Below, in pieces: positions 1-12,527 of a stretch of DNA of 64,000 nucleotides. The notes beneath the pieces are model-generated. The model was given only the letters and a program-made list of their open reading frames with translations. It ran no database searches and had not been told where the DNA came from. Position 1 is the stretch's first letter. Each line of letters begins with the position of its first letter. A program made the translations under genes and the position numbers. This DNA comes from Carposina sasakii (lineage: Eukaryota > Arthropoda > Insecta > Lepidoptera > Carposinidae). The stretch is from NCBI GenBank assembly GCA_014607495.2, contig CP053155.1:4092001-4156000 (forward strand), written 5' to 3'.

Positions 1-190
1 TAGAGCGAAACTAAAACATTTGTCTCCTAAAGTCATGAATACGGCGGTTCAGTTAGCCGGCATCACGGCCCGAATGGGCGTTTTTCCACTAGACGACACG
101 ACCACGATATTTCCTCGTCTAGTATGGGTAGCCGTGTCGTGGTCGTGCCGTCTAGTAAAAAAACAAGCCATACTATTATTTAATACATTT

Positions 191-403
191 ATGCTTCCAA
201 AATGGAGTCGGAAAGTTGTGGATACCACGTATCGGCAAACGCAGCATGGGAAGGCCACCCACGAGGTGGACGGACGACCTGGCTAAGGTCGCGGGCGTCG
301 GTTGGATGCAGGCTGCTTCCGACCGGTCGGAGTGGAGGTTGTTAGGGGAGGCCTATGTCCAACAGTGGACTTCTCAGGGCTGTAAATGATGATGCTTCCA
401 AAA
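191..403. repeat. 12-bp target-site duplication around the RTE tail
   Basis: ATGCTTCCAAAA occurs at 191-202 and again at 392-403, exactly bounding the LINE fragment. Confidence 0.75.
203..391 (+). mobile_element. 5'-truncated RTE-type LINE 3' end
   Basis: The sequence matches 20997-21187 closely, including the coding tail GKRSVGRPPARWTDD-like region, the string GGAGGCCTATGTCCAACAGTGG and the end GTAAATGATG. It is flanked by a 12-base direct repeat, ATGCTTCCAAAA, at 191-202 and 392-403. That is the target duplication expected of target-primed reverse transcription. The original coding frame is interrupted. Only the last 5% or so of a full RTE is present. Confidence 0.8.
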
Positions 404-438
404 AAGCCGTGGTCGTGTCGTCTAGTAAAAAAAACGCC

Positions 439-3385
439 TAATGGCGGCCATGCAGTATTCACGAGCAATCAGCTGCGATGACTGCACCCGGTCGAATTGT
501 GACTGCACTTGGATTAATTAACTACGGCATGTATTGTAGTGTAACACCGTAACACGTCATTTCAGGCAAGCGGCCGTTAACTAGGTTAGATTACCTAAGT
601 TGTTTTATAAATTCTAAATGGCTGTGCTTTTGACCAGTAGGGCAAGCACGAACCTCTCGATAGTCCGTAACGTCGTCTATCATCACATTGTAATATCTCA
701 GAGATTTTGCTTGCGAGTCGCTAGCGTTACGGCGCGTAAAAAGGTTCATGCTTACCCTACAGTTACTTTTCACCAGGAAAACATTTAGAGGGCCCCCCTA
801 AATATAAGATTAAGATTTTCTTGAAGTTAACCTACAATGAAGATCATTATTATTTCGAATATTATAATGTCATATAGGGCACTCTCTCAGGTGATAAACT
901 ACCAATTTGTCACTGAATCAACATCTGACCCCTGCTATGCTAAAAGTGGCTGTTGGATCTCCTTTAAGATCCTGCAGTTCTGGCTGCCCCACAGCCATGT
1001 ATATATTATGTAAGTTCAAGTATTCACATATCTTACGGACTGCAAATATGAAAGTACATTTGAAATTCTATTTCTACGTAAACTTGTGAAACTCAAAGAG
1101 CCGATACGTGGAATAAGATATCGGGTTGGAGCAAAAATTTATATTTAAAATGCTAAAAGAATATAAGTAAGTAGGGTAAGCTTTTGAAGTATGCTGGGAA
1201 ATTTAAACGAGTCCATGTTTACGAGATGCTACTTAAGAAAATCGAATTATGTGAGAAAACTTCCGTACTAGAACTAAATAAATGATTATTCTAGTAACTA
1301 TAAATAATCTAGATTTTAAACGAGGGACGATCTTACAAGATATAGCAAACGCAAAGTTATCATGTCGCTAGGCTTACAACCATCCATCATAAACTTTTTG
1401 ATTTGAACTTTAATCGCACTCAACCATTTGAAAAATATAACTCTTATAACAAAGAAGATAAAGTACTACCATCTCTCATTCGAGTGCCCTTAAGGGAAAA
1501 GACAACACTAAGAATACGTGCGTAAATGTTATTAAATAAACTTCAAAATACAAATTTCCACCCGAATCTAATTAACTTAACGAGTAAGCAAAGGTACAAT
1601 CGATAATAATTCAGTGAGTTATCCTATGGCAGGAATATTAAATTCTCAGGACTTTGAAATATGTATTGCAATTCCTGTTAATTTATTGCATTGAATTGGT
1701 AAAAGCTATCTGCTCATTCCGACTCGGCGTTCGGTTCATGATATAGAATATTTGATGTTGGGATTATTGGTTTATAGGAAACTATAGATAGGTGGTATCG
1801 CTTGGCCTCTAAAACGGCTGGATTTATTGACGATATTTCAAACATCATGTGGACGCGTGTCGGTATCTCAAATAAAACATCTAAATTTGATTTATTTACT
1901 CCATCCATCCCACAATGGCCGCTAAGCCCAATAATAATCAATCAGTTTAATCATTGTTCTGGTTTTATAAACAAGTTTAACAGCGCATGTAAAAGCGACT
2001 CTAATATATAATGTCAAGCGCAGTTCCCATCTTCCCAAGACACCCTACAAAGAAAATCTAATTCCAACACAAACAAATAAATCCATATTAACATCATTAC
2101 AATACTCACTTGCTAAATCCCTTAAAAACTGTAGCGTAGGACCCCTCTCCGAGCTGTCCCAACTTAATGTAGGCTTCCGACTTCCCGAATGGCGAATCAC
2201 CCTGCGGACAAAAACACACAATTTGTCACTGTACTGTACAGAAACATGGAAGAAAGGCGAAGAGGATATGAGCAGACCCGCAGTCGCAACTGTCAATGTA
2301 CTGTCAATCATTTTTTCTGACAAACGTCGAAAAGCGTGTGTCGAAAGGTATAATGAATGAAGTAGGGAGAAGAAGAAAAATGTGAGACTTTTATTCTTAT
2401 TACCAATACCGATAGTAGAGTTGACTTTCCGTTATTCCATCTTGGCCAGTAGTGTCCGTGACACCCATCCTACACCTCATTTTATTTAGAAGTAGAAATA
2501 ATGCGAAAGAACGGAATTAGGTTTTTTATTAAGTGAGTTTGCTTCTCAATTCATTAGTACGTAATGTGCTACTAATAATACTAAATACTACGTATGACCA
2601 CGATACGTCAAAACAGAAAACCGTCAAAAATCACTCATATCTTACAAGTCTTCTTTCTACTTCAACCTATTGCAGTCCTATTGCATCTCCTCTATATTCT
2701 AGCTACATGTAAGACGGCACAATAATCCTGTTATTTACGGATTGTAAAGCCGCGCCGCTAAATTGCGATTCCTAAAACAAGGATAATCATGCCTATTACA
2801 AACCGGTTCGGATAAAAATCTATTAATAAACGTTAGTCCCGAAAAAAAAACTATGGATTCTGAAGAAATAGGTGAAGATAGTAGATAGTGAGTATTGTTA
2901 AATGCCGCTAGTCATTTTAATGTTATGAATATGTTACGCTCAAAATCCAAAAATGGTCAATGACCGAAATAATAGCTCAAGTGGCGCGTTGTGGCAATTT
3001 TTGATAAAACTATTGTCCAAACTTTTCCTACAAAATGTGTTGGAAAATTTAGGTAGAGAATGGATATTAAGATCATTTTAGTGTAGTCAATACAAATACA
3101 ATATATTTTACATAATGTTAGGTCAGACATCATTGAATCAAAGCTGACAACAGTGATTCGATTCTCCTTCATACGAGTATACGTAACAAAAAGAACCACT
3201 GGCCAAATATCACGTTTACAGCTTCAGTAGTTTTGCATCGACGTTGATTTAATGTTACTTTACACAATAGATGGCAATAATAACAAACAAATACTATTCA
3301 AATTAATATCATTGTAGTTCTAAATAACATTGCAGAGCATGCAAGAGCTTACTCCAGCTAAGCTCAAAGCTAAATATGTATTATG
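439..3385. other. AT-rich intronic sequence, nothing recognised
   Basis: It lies downstream of exon C, so it is intron of the minus-strand kinase gene. Open frames are short and low-complexity. The patch 1800-1940 has a GGCTGGATTTATTG-like string that could be old repeat debris, and 2110-2310 is somewhat more GC-rich without a usable frame. Confidence 0.6.
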
Positions 3386-3431
3386 TAGTATGCGGGATCT
3401 GTGTATAAGAATACACAGATCCCGCATACTA
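3386..3431. repeat. Perfect 21-bp hairpin
   Basis: Arms 3386-3406 and 3411-3431 are exact reverse complements separated by a four-base loop (AAGA). The arm contains TAGTATGCGGGATCTG. Nothing around it looks like a transposon end. Confidence 0.9.
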
Positions 3432-6400
3432 TGACATATTGCACTATTGCACTTACTGCAAAAACAGCTGTGCTTTCTGTATGCAAACTGATCCTCTTTG
3501 TGTGATTTGCGCCCGTATTGCCTAATTAGTAACGCTAAAGCAAAAGTTGTACAACATTCGCTAATAGCTTGTAAAATTCGTATTACAGCTTAAAGGAATT
3601 TGACATTTCAAGGCGTATGTGGCACAATTTTCGCTGCCGCGTTGCTACTGTTTTGCTTTTGTAAGATACGCAATCAATTTATCGGGTGCACTAAGCATAG
3701 GTACCTAACATTTGTTTACAATATTGGTAAAGGCTTGGTAACGCGATATGATTTCAATATAGGAAATCTCTTTCCATCACTAAACTTTGTTCTAAGACGT
3801 GGTTAGGTCATAAAAAGTGTTCTAGGCGAAAAAATAAGATTGTTAAAAAAACTAATGTAAATAATGTACGTTTTTATGGAGTCTAGTGTCCCCATAATAT
3901 GTCCCCGTATATAAAATTTATCTGTCATAATATCTATAGCAACATACTAGACAGTGAATTGTATTTGCGCAATAAACCCACGATGTTGTTCTAAATAATA
4001 TTTGTTTTAACAATAATTTACCCTACGCAATCACGTATCAAAAAGAGTTAAGTAATAAGAAGAAACACCGTATATAAAATCACGCCCACACCCATTTTTG
4101 CCGTGGGCAGTAATGAATGAAGAAAAGCTAATGGGTTCTTTTCACTAGCTATTTTTAACCAGTTATATAAAATGTCATTTAAGATTTTCCTTTTAAGACC
4201 AATTAGCCATTAGATAAATGAGGAAAAATAAATTTTACTAAAGCGAATTTTTGCAAGAGAAAATGATACCTATTATTAAACAATCCGAAAAAATGAAAAA
4301 AACATTTCAGAAACAATACTTCGCAACAGTAGGTACTCTTGGAACATAAACCAAGTAAAAGTATCACTTTAGAAGTGCACAAGACACCGCAGTAAGTGAA
4401 TAAATTCTCGTATATTTAGAGGTATTTGTAACTATTAGCTTATATCGTGAAAGATGGCTGCGACCACAGACTACATCGTAAAGCTTTGAGAGCCGTGTGA
4501 GTAGGTAGGTACTATCCAGTCGTACATAGTAAATTCAATTTAAGCAAGTCCTCCGGTTTCTGGACAGTAATCTCACAAAGTACTGCACAATGTAAATATA
4601 TAGTAGTGGATCTAAATGTTCTTTGTTATACATATAAATCGATGCGACTCTGCCCTCATGAAACAAACAAATGCTGTCTTTACAAATTTGCATTTCAACA
4701 TTCATAAGGCGTTAATATAGGGCGCGTATTAAAGCTAAAATAATAGTCTACTCTTCCTTGGATCTCTTATTGACGCAGATTTCATCAAAGTCTGTTCAGA
4801 CATCTGGCCGTTAAAAGTTAACAAATAAAAATATATACCTTACCAATAATATAATAATAAGTACCTGGTATGTTACTAAAAGCACATGAAAAACTAAATG
4901 GATATTTTGAAAATAAAAATGTTTTCACTTGAGAGCATAGTCCTTCGCATTAAATTTCGAACTAACAACAGTACTCTAGGCACTAGTAGCCAATAGATAT
5001 ATCTCTGATTTATCTACGGAGCTATTAATATCGATTATATGATATTGAGAAACATTGCTCCGCCAGAGGCAGTGTGTATTCTTCTCTATCGCTACTCCAC
5101 TGTGCCTGTCTAAATATTTGTATCGACTAATGCGTTCTTGCAGTTTATGTGAGTGTGTCTCAAAATACGAAAGCAGTCTAGGGCGTATTTATAAAGAACT
5201 TCCACAGCGCCAATTTTCTTCCACCATTTTTGATGCAGTGCAACCTTGTGTTTGCTGTTTACTGCAATGATAAATTTCGCATCAAAAAACATGCGGATAA
5301 CAAGCGCTGTATGTCGCAGGTCAGTAACTGTCGTAACGTTACTGACGCACGACAAAAACTTTCATCATGTATGATCTATGGGAATTTTTATCACAAAAAT
5401 AAATTACGTGTATGCTACCGCAATATAGCGAAGCAAGAGTATTTAGGTCGCCGGCAAGCTCTCGCATAATGAGGTAGATTAGTTACTCTGCTTTTTTTCA
5501 AAACGCAACATCTGCAAACACTACAGTGAAGGAGAGCACGGTCGATAGCAGCACAAGAACTTTGGCAGTAACCAATTAGTTCTAGTGAAAAACGAATAGT
5601 TCCAAGCAGTTCCGATAGTTCACGTGTAACATGTGCGTCCGTCTTTACTTCTCAAACGGGTGATTAACAGTCGAACCGAGCGAGCAAACATTTCGATATC
5701 TACCGTCGATAATTATTACATTGCTGAGTATTCTGGTTGCCAGCCAACGATGTTTGCTTGTTAACTAGCAATGTGTAATGAGAAAGACAATACGGTCGTG
5801 TTACAAAACTTAGCAACCCAGTTATAGCACCTAAGGGACTTGTTTTGCGGGCTACACTGCTTCATTTGTACGTAAATTGCCCGCTCTCAATGTAAATATA
5901 TGTATTACTGTCGAGTACGAGGTACTTTAAAGATTCATACTTGCTTGAAAGGTGGAGAACAATAATTTTGCTTTTTTTACTATGATTTATATCGCGTAAC
6001 TCTCTATCGTTTCATACAAATTGAGACTACGTTTTAGTCCAAGATTCCTGACGACCAAATTATGAACTTACAAATAATTTGGTTTGCATTTATCTACTAT
6101 ATACCTCTATGTAACTTATCTCCAGCAATAGTGGTTAACTTGAAGAGTAGAATAGCTATGTAGCATTAAGTTTTCCGTTGTATATTTTTTATATAGAATT
6201 ATTCATCTATCTATGTACCTACGAGTATTGTGTTGATCTATTTGCTGTATCTTTCGAAGGTAATCCGTGTAGCCTGAGTGCGGCAGGTAGGTCGTATGTA
6301 TATGAGGACCAAGGAGGCACATTAAGGGACACGCGACACCTCCATTAATATTTAGGTTATTGTGTTCAATGTGACACACGTCAAATAGGTCAATACGGGG

Positions 6401-6695
6401 GCTTGGCGGTGACTCAACGAATTGGCCGAGTAGATATTGGACTTAGTCTAGCCACAACTCATTCACTAACGGACAATTTCAATACAAGAGATAAAAAAAA
6501 ATCTCAGATTAATTTATTCCTAATTTTAAATTTTGTATGAAAACAATTGAAGATTAAATCTTAGATATGCAAAAAATCTCTCAAGATCAGTTATGGAAAT
6601 TGGCTGTTAGTCCATCGACATCAACTGTCCCATTTAGAAGATATATGAACATAGTCATGTAAGTCCTCGGCATTGTGCATTCAAAGCTCATTATA
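3432..6695. other. AT-rich intronic sequence, nothing recognised
   Basis: There is no coding frame with family features and no clear terminal repeats. The small overlapping frames at 5055-5470 on both strands are compositional. Position 6240-6430 is a moderately GC-rich patch of unknown nature. Confidence 0.55.
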
Positions 6696-6723
6696 GATGG
6701 GATAATGGCAGGAAGATGATGAT
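6696..6723 (+). mobile_element. Very short LINE 3' tail, probable
   Basis: GATGGGATAATGGCAGGAAGATGATGAT resembles in pattern the GGGATAAGGCNNGGAAGATGATGAT ends of lepidopteran RTE LINEs; the run is split here by a few changes. Too short for certainty. Confidence 0.3.
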
Positions 6724-7528
6724 AAGCTCATTGAGCTTGATTTGATATTTATATATAAACATGATTACACCTGATCTTACTTCGAAGATGGCTCGACCGA
6801 TGTGATAAAATTGGGTCTACTCAATAACTTCCATTGCGACCGGTTGAAAGCGGTCTGCACCCAGAAGACACCCTCGATTACTAATTATTATAAGGTAGAC
6901 ATGATTTGCACTTCCTTCATAGGCGACTTATGCATAGGTACGATGTTATGAATGTTACACTAGGTATCTGCATATGTAACAAACGAAGTTGCCGCCTCCA
7001 TCAGAGCAAAGCAAGATATGTAATCTAATTAACTAATCATAACAGAGTGAGTACGTAATGTCCAATTGTCCATGTCTCTTCAGAAAAAAGGTGGCGTCCT
7101 AGATTTTATCAGGTAAGTGCGTAAGGTAAGTGTTACGAAATAATAGAAATAATAAACTAAATATTTACGAAATGTGACTGAACTGAGTTTCTTCTCAAGT
7201 CTTAATGTTTGAGATATCCCAACGAACATAATTACCTACAACTCGGTCTCGAAAACATAACTTGTTAGAAAATTACCGCATTATGAAGCCTCAAATACAC
7301 TAGACACGTAAATTGCGCGGTGTCCCGCGGGACATGTTGCTTGCTCCCGCCATGACACATAGAAGTATAGAACGAAACATCTCACACAACTGCCCCGAGA
7401 TTCTTTTACGTTGTTGATGAGCGTCATATTGCAAGTCTCCAAGGCTGTATTTTCAGCAGTCATAATAACAGTGTCGCAGCCTGAATAAATCAACAAAAGT
7501 ATAAATGCATAAACGCAAAAAAACTCAC
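6724..7528. other. Intron immediately downstream of exon C
   Basis: It starts with the GTGAGT donor of exon C on the minus strand. The rest is AT-rich without recognised content; the 71-residue frame at 7281-7496 shows no family features. Confidence 0.6.
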
Positions 7529-7734
7529 CCCAAAGGCACTAAATCGCTTGGTGCGTCTATTTGAATGGTCGTGAGGCCCTAGAAAGGCCTCGGACTTGGG
7601 CCTGGGCGGCCGCTTGGGCCTCATGATGACCCTCGCGTCCTCCCGCGCACCCTCGTCCAGGAGTTTGGAGTCTGACGACACCGACAGCTGTCTCCTCACT
7701 CGGTACTCGTGGTTCACGTCGCTATCGCTCCATT
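7529..7734 (-). CDS. Eip63E: PFTAIRE-type cyclin-dependent kinase, exon C, just upstream of the kinase domain
   Basis: A 206-base exon. The acceptor is CTATTCCAG (ending 7735) and the donor is GGG|GTGAGT (from 7528). After completing a Glu codon it encodes 68 residues: WSDSDVNHEYRVRRQLSV near the start, RPKRPPRPKSE in the middle and RRTKRFSAFG at the end. In insect Eip63E/CDK14-like proteins a KRFSAFGG-type segment sits directly before the GKSEAYIKLEQLGEGSYATV start of the kinase domain, and this exon ends exactly there, in phase 0. The serine-rich and basic-proline stretches fit the phosphorylated linker of the family. No glycine-rich loop or PFTAIRE helix is seen in bases 1-7528 on this strand, so the catalytic exons lie outside the window. 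The family assignment is strong in combination with exons A and B; alone it would be weak. Confidence 0.78.
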
Positions 7735-8018
7735 CTGGAATAGATTACGCGGGTTAAGCTACAGTTGGTTCGGCCGGGTACCTAATGGATGGGGAGACGT
7801 TAGTTTGGTAATTTGTACTAAATGAAAATAAAATAAGCAAGGTATGAATGATAAATTCAAACCACAATATGGTCCAGACTTCAAATGCACTGACTTAGAG
7901 AACGGCTCTTTCCAAAAGATGCCACTATTTCAAGACAAAATCCTTCATAAAACAAGCATGTAAAGTAATAATTCAGAATATATGTATCACTTTTAGTTTA
8001 ATATTAATAAGTACTGAG

Positions 8019-8372
8019 TAGACGTGTGAGCCGCGCCGGCGCGCCGCCGCTGCCGGCTATTTTTTCCACGCAGCCGCCGCCGATTTCATTTTAGACGTGA
8101 AATCGGTGCGACTTTTAAACGTTTGAAACCCAATTTTTAGGCCAAACCAGGTGCAGTGCTGCTGATACAGCTACGGCGCCGGCAGCTGTAAGCAGGAGCG
8201 TGCACAGCACATCCATTAGACTGCCAACTTTTGCACACTTTTGAAGGTCCAGCAGGAAGGCGCATCAGGTACCTACCTACCTACCTAAAATAAAAACTAT
8301 GGAGATATATCTCAATTCTTCACGCCGAAATCACGCCGCCGCCGATAATTATATCATCGGCGCACACGTCTA
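8019..8372. mobile_element. GC-rich MITE with TAGACGTGTG ends
   Basis: Ends TAGACGTGTG (8019-8028) and CACACGTCTA (8363-8372) are inverted repeats. The flanking octamers GTACTGAG (8011-8018) and GTACATAG (8373-8380) agree at 6 of 8 bases, suggesting an 8-bp target duplication of hAT type. The inside carries runs of GCCGCCG and the palindrome CCGATAATTATATCATCGG next to the right end. No coding capacity. Confidence 0.6.
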
Positions 8373-11149
8373 GTACATAGACCTTCACAAAGTCAAAACT
8401 TGGTTAATTCACGAGCTCTCAACAATAAACAACGGATTTTAATTGAAAATCCTTGAAGTTAATAGAGTAGCTAATTGAAGTCTCAAAACAATATCGCTAA
8501 TAAATTTGTATGCTTGCATAATACAGTAGGTAGTATAGGTACTCAGGTACAGATAGTAATAGAACAATAGTGTGTGCACTTTGCATCAAATTGTACTGCA
8601 ATTGTCATAAAAAGGAACATCTACTCATAATAATTTAAAGATTCCACATAATATAAGCTACACAAGTGTAAATACATTTTCAGCCTAAATTCTTTACCTG
8701 TGTTATAAAAAGATTAAGTTCATAAAATAAAACACAATTCCAATAGATATCACCAAAATATCTATGCCAATTTTACAAAAAAAAACCGAAACCTCACAAA
8801 TCTAACAAAACACAAACGGAATGCAAAATCCTTTGGATACAATCATCGCGTCGGGGGACGATGCAAAATCGTTTTATACGGAACCACAACAAAAGCCACA
8901 GCGATCGACTGCCTCCATAATATTGCCACAACAAATTTCGCTCGAGCACTTAGCGAGCAAATTAATTCGCGAAACGCAAGAGAAAAATGGGGAAAATAAT
9001 GGCAAAACGTCTTCGTTTCGCAGCTATTTTTCTCTCGGCGTCAATATAGCCGCTTTGAGAGCCACTCCGCGGCGCGTTAGCGTCACTAAGATATCGATCA
9101 TGGAGGACATATAAAAAGGAGTTGTTCTAACATTTCTTAACGTTTTAATGTTTGTTGGTCATGGGAAATGTCGCTGCAATGAGAGGGTAACATAAGTAAA
9201 CGCTAGACTAGCTGGCCAAATGTTAGCCAGAGGTCAATACTCGATACTGAATCATTTATTGCATTCATTATGTGTAGTTAAAGATCTGAATAAAATTAAA
9301 GATAAACCTGGTAGGCACAGAAACATGTTTTCAGTGGTAGGCAGATCGAAGTCGATCGATTTACAGTCCGGATTAATTTGAGATTCAATTTTAAATATAT
9401 CACTTATCAAAATTGCTTATTTCAGTTTTGATATGATCATTTCATAAAATTATTAATAAATTCATGATCATTTCAGTTTTGATTCATTCAGTAACCACCT
9501 ATGTTTGATGGCAAATGTATCACCTACGTATATTATAATAATACATGTACCTACATATTAGAAATTGTATTGAACGCGTAAATTAAATAAAATATACATT
9601 GTATTACTGGTGTACCTCATATAAATAAATGATTCATACAGCACTTGCTACATTGCAGTTGTTTTACCACATTGTACATTACATACATTACAACTCCCTA
9701 TTGTATCCACTTGAAAGTTATCGACGTACGCCCGCGTAAACATCAAGCGAATAAATCATCGAAAGAGGCCGAAATCGGCTGTCGGCCGCCTGACAATCGA
9801 CTACGGAGACAATCGATCGTGACCGAATCGAGATGAGATGAATTCTGTAATAGATTACCGTCTTGAGCTCACAGTGGGTTGTTGGTAACTATGTTGCACT
9901 TGACTATGATTACCTTTATAACTGCGATCGTATCCTGTATTCATGATATTAACTTCTTTTTTTATGAAAGTGTTAATAAATAAAACCGTGGTCATTCTGC
10001 GTCTGGGGTTAAAAAAGGTAATAGATAAAGTATTGACATTTAAGACTTGATGGTGACTATTATTAGCTTGCAATAAAGTATTGTAATGATGCTTTGTTTT
10101 ACATGTATTTTATGCATCGTTGTTCTTGTTTATACTGTCCAAAGTTACAGTTGTTGTCACTAGGTGAGAAGATCAACATACTTACGTCCTAAACACACAG
10201 GTCATGTGTTTCGCTTAAGGGGATGCGTAAATGGCATGAAACTGAAATGTCCATGGACTTGTAATGTACTGATACTATTTTTCTATGCAGATACGAAGAC
10301 AAAATCCTTAATATATAATTTATATGCATACGAATATTATAATTATTGTTCAATATTAAAAAAATACTAACGAATGAGAGCTACCTACCCTTAATTCTGT
10401 CAGATAAAACTGAATATCATTGACATTATAACATACACTGCAGCATTTCTACCATCAAATTGCATAAAAAAACAGCATCCAAAAACTTCTCAGATATGAT
10501 ACTGCGCGTTACGATTAAAATTAAAACGGAGCGTGCCATCGCATCAGGGCAGGGTGTCGTGTAGAACAAGTGGGTCACGGGGTTGCCGCCGCCCGCCGGC
10601 GCTCCCGGGTCCCCAAGCTGATACAATGTGGAGATGTGAGAAAGAGATAAGCCTTGGACCATTCACAAATTTTGGGCGCCAACAAAGATCGTCCGTCATC
10701 CTCACTATGACGCCGCCGCATCTTTAAATATTCTATATAATTTAGCGAACTATAGTAAATCCAAATAAAAAGATTGATAGATTTTAAGATCAACGATCTT
10801 GCGTTCAAATCTAGCGGCTAAACGACTCTACCGATTAATAAGCTGTTTCTTCCGCAGTTGGTTAGCTTTCAAAAATGCATTTTACTGCCTGTGAATAAAT
10901 GACGGAATCACCTCCACAGTGTACCTGCCCTGTCTCCCGGGTAATGTCATTGATAACCCGTGCTTACGCGCCCTTAGTAATAAGAAGCGGGTATTACAAT
11001 AAAAATCTGCTAAGAACGGCTTGCTCGTTAGCGAAGCGGTAATTTTACTGATATTGCGGTGGATGAAATTCTGTTTTTCATGCCGTTTTGTGCAGACAAA
11101 AGAGGGGTTTTTACATAGAAGCTTTTGTATCTCTGTGAGAATTGAATTA
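8373..11149. other. Intronic sequence between exons C and B
   Basis: It is AT-rich. The 97-residue frame at 8821-9114 on the plus strand lacks recognisable features and has no sign of splicing. A partial duplication of a TTTCAGTTTTGAT / ATGATCATTTCA motif lies at 9420-9490. The candidate exon at 10579-10617 is listed separately. Confidence 0.55.
10579..10617 (-). other. Possible cassette or alternative terminal exon within the intron between exons B and C
   Basis: A GC-rich patch follows a very good minus-strand acceptor (pyrimidine-rich run then TTGTATCAG, ending 10618). If the exon ended at the weak donor CCCC|GTGACC it would be 39 bases, phase 1 to phase 1, and add about 13 Gly/Pro/Arg-rich residues in frame. 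If read through, all three frames meet stops, one after only about a dozen codons, so it could act as an alternative end or a poison exon. The donor is poor and there is no family match. Confidence 0.15.
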
Positions 11150-11519
11150 TACAGAATGATTTTTGGTCGTCAACGTTCCTGAAACTACGGAATCTCCTCA
11201 TCATCACGATCATTTTCTCCATGGAAGCATACCTGGGAAGTGTCTGGTTTCCAAAATATTAGGGTCCAAAGTTGAGTAAATAGACTGCGTTTTCTGCATA
11301 AATGCACATTGACGCGTGTAGCAAGATTTTTTTCACGAGAAATAATCAATATCTGTCTATGAAAAAAACTAGCATAAACACTGGACACTCTAAATTTAGC
11401 CCGATCAAGAAATTAAAAAAAAATACATTGCTCCCCAACAATTTTTGCCATAAACTTATTTTATTTGATGTATAGAGTACGTACCCTTCGTTAAGGGTGG
11501 TAACGAAAAAACGCCTGTA
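11150..11519 (+). mobile_element. MITE family A, copy 1
   Basis: Begins TACAGAATGATTTTTGG and ends CGCCTGTA. Interior landmarks are shared with four other copies: CTCCTCATCATCACGATCAT, CATACCTGGGAAGTGTCTGG, TTAGGGTCCAAAGTTGAG and GTACGTACCCTTCGTTAA. It has the most point differences at its ends and so is probably the oldest copy. No coding capacity. Confidence 0.85.
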
Positions 11520-11694
11520 TATGAAATTGTTTTAAATGCTAGAGTAATTCAGAAGGTTTGTTTAGTACTTTTCTTTCGATTGTCCTATAGGTTATTATGG
11601 ATAGTTATGAAATGCTCAAAGTAAGAGGGTTTCATTGCGATAATACCTATTAATCAGAATAAACATGAGTAAAACATTCATCTAAGTATACCTA

Positions 11695-11958
11695 TACAGG
11701 GTGTAACAGAAAGGGTATGTTAAGCGAAAAGCTGTATAAATAGCACACTATAGAGAACCTATTTCCAAAATTTGAGATTCGAAATCACATTTTTATTTTT
11801 CAAGTTTGTATGAAAATTCCTAAGATATTTTAAAATTCTCCATACTATCGGGAAAAATAAACATGTGATTTCGGATCTCAAATTTTGTGGATAGATTCTC
11901 TATAGTGGGCTATTTACATAGCTTTTCGCTTAACATACCCTTTTTGTTACACCCTGTA
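11695..11958. mobile_element. Foldback MITE with TACAGGGTGTAACA ends
   Basis: A 264-base palindromic element. Left 11695 TACAGGGTGTAACAGAAAGG and right CCTTTTTGTTACACCCTGTA are inverted repeats that extend, with few mismatches, over roughly 100 bases each (TTAAGCGAAAAGCT; CTATAGAGAA). TA dinucleotides flank both ends (11693-11694, 11959-11960), as for Tc1/mariner-type insertion. Non-autonomous. Confidence 0.85.
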
Positions 11959-12142
11959 TATAACGAATGATGAACAAACATTCCTCATATTTCTCAATAA
12001 AACCTACTTCCATTTATATGTCAAAGTAGTCATAAAACATGAAGCTTCGGTTGCAGCATTTTCATGAATGAATCCGAAAAGGATTACTTACTAATGTTTA
12101 ATTTAAGCCACATACCTATAACTATAGGGGCCATGGATAGTA

Positions 12143-12527
12143 TACAGGATGATTTTTGGTCGTCAACGTTTCCGAAAACTACGGAATCTCCTCATCATCA
12201 CGATCATTTTTCTCCATGGAAGCATACCTGGGAAGTGTCTGGTTTCCAAAATATTAGGGTCCAAAGTTGAGTAAATAGACTGCGTTTTTCTGCATAAATG
12301 CACATAGACGCGCGTAGCAAGATTTTTTCACGAGAAATAATTAATATCTGTCTATAAAAAAACTAACATAAGCACTAGACACTATAAATTTCGCCAGATC
12401 AAGTAATTAAAAAAAAAATTTGAAAAAAAAAAAAAATTCCCAGCATTTTTTTTGGCATAAACTTACTTTATTTCATGTATAGAGTACGTACCCTTCGTTA
12501 AAGGTGGCCACAAAAAAACATCCTGTA
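12143..12527 (+). mobile_element. MITE family A, copy 2
   Basis: A complete copy: TACAGGATGATTTTTGGTCG at the left, AAAAAAACATCCTGTA at the right, with TA on both sides (12141-12142, 12528-12529). It carries an internal poly-A/T stretch. It shares the GCCAGATCAA variant with copy 3. Confidence 0.9.

Larger units (their letters stand above)
77..438. mobile_element. Short inverted-repeat element (MITE-like) split by a LINE tail
   Basis: Outer inverted repeats at 77-106 and 408-438 share the motif ACTAGACGACACGACCACG next to a poly-T run and GGCG. Beyond them a looser match continues (TGAATAC at 37-43; the complement of GTATTCAC at 464-471). A third copy of the motif, inverted, lies at about 133-161, so 77-161 alone folds back. 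The space between holds an independent 189-base RTE fragment. Superfamily is not clear; the TAGACG-type ends resemble those of the 8.0-kb element. Confidence 0.55.

Noticed and set aside
2045..2323. 92-residue minus-strand frame, considered as the next kinase exon
   Set aside because: No glycine-rich loop or PFTAIRE motif, no fitting splice sites in phase 0.
8821..9114. 97-residue plus-strand open frame
   Set aside because: No recognisable family, no splice or promoter context, within an AT-rich intron on the opposite strand; likely chance.
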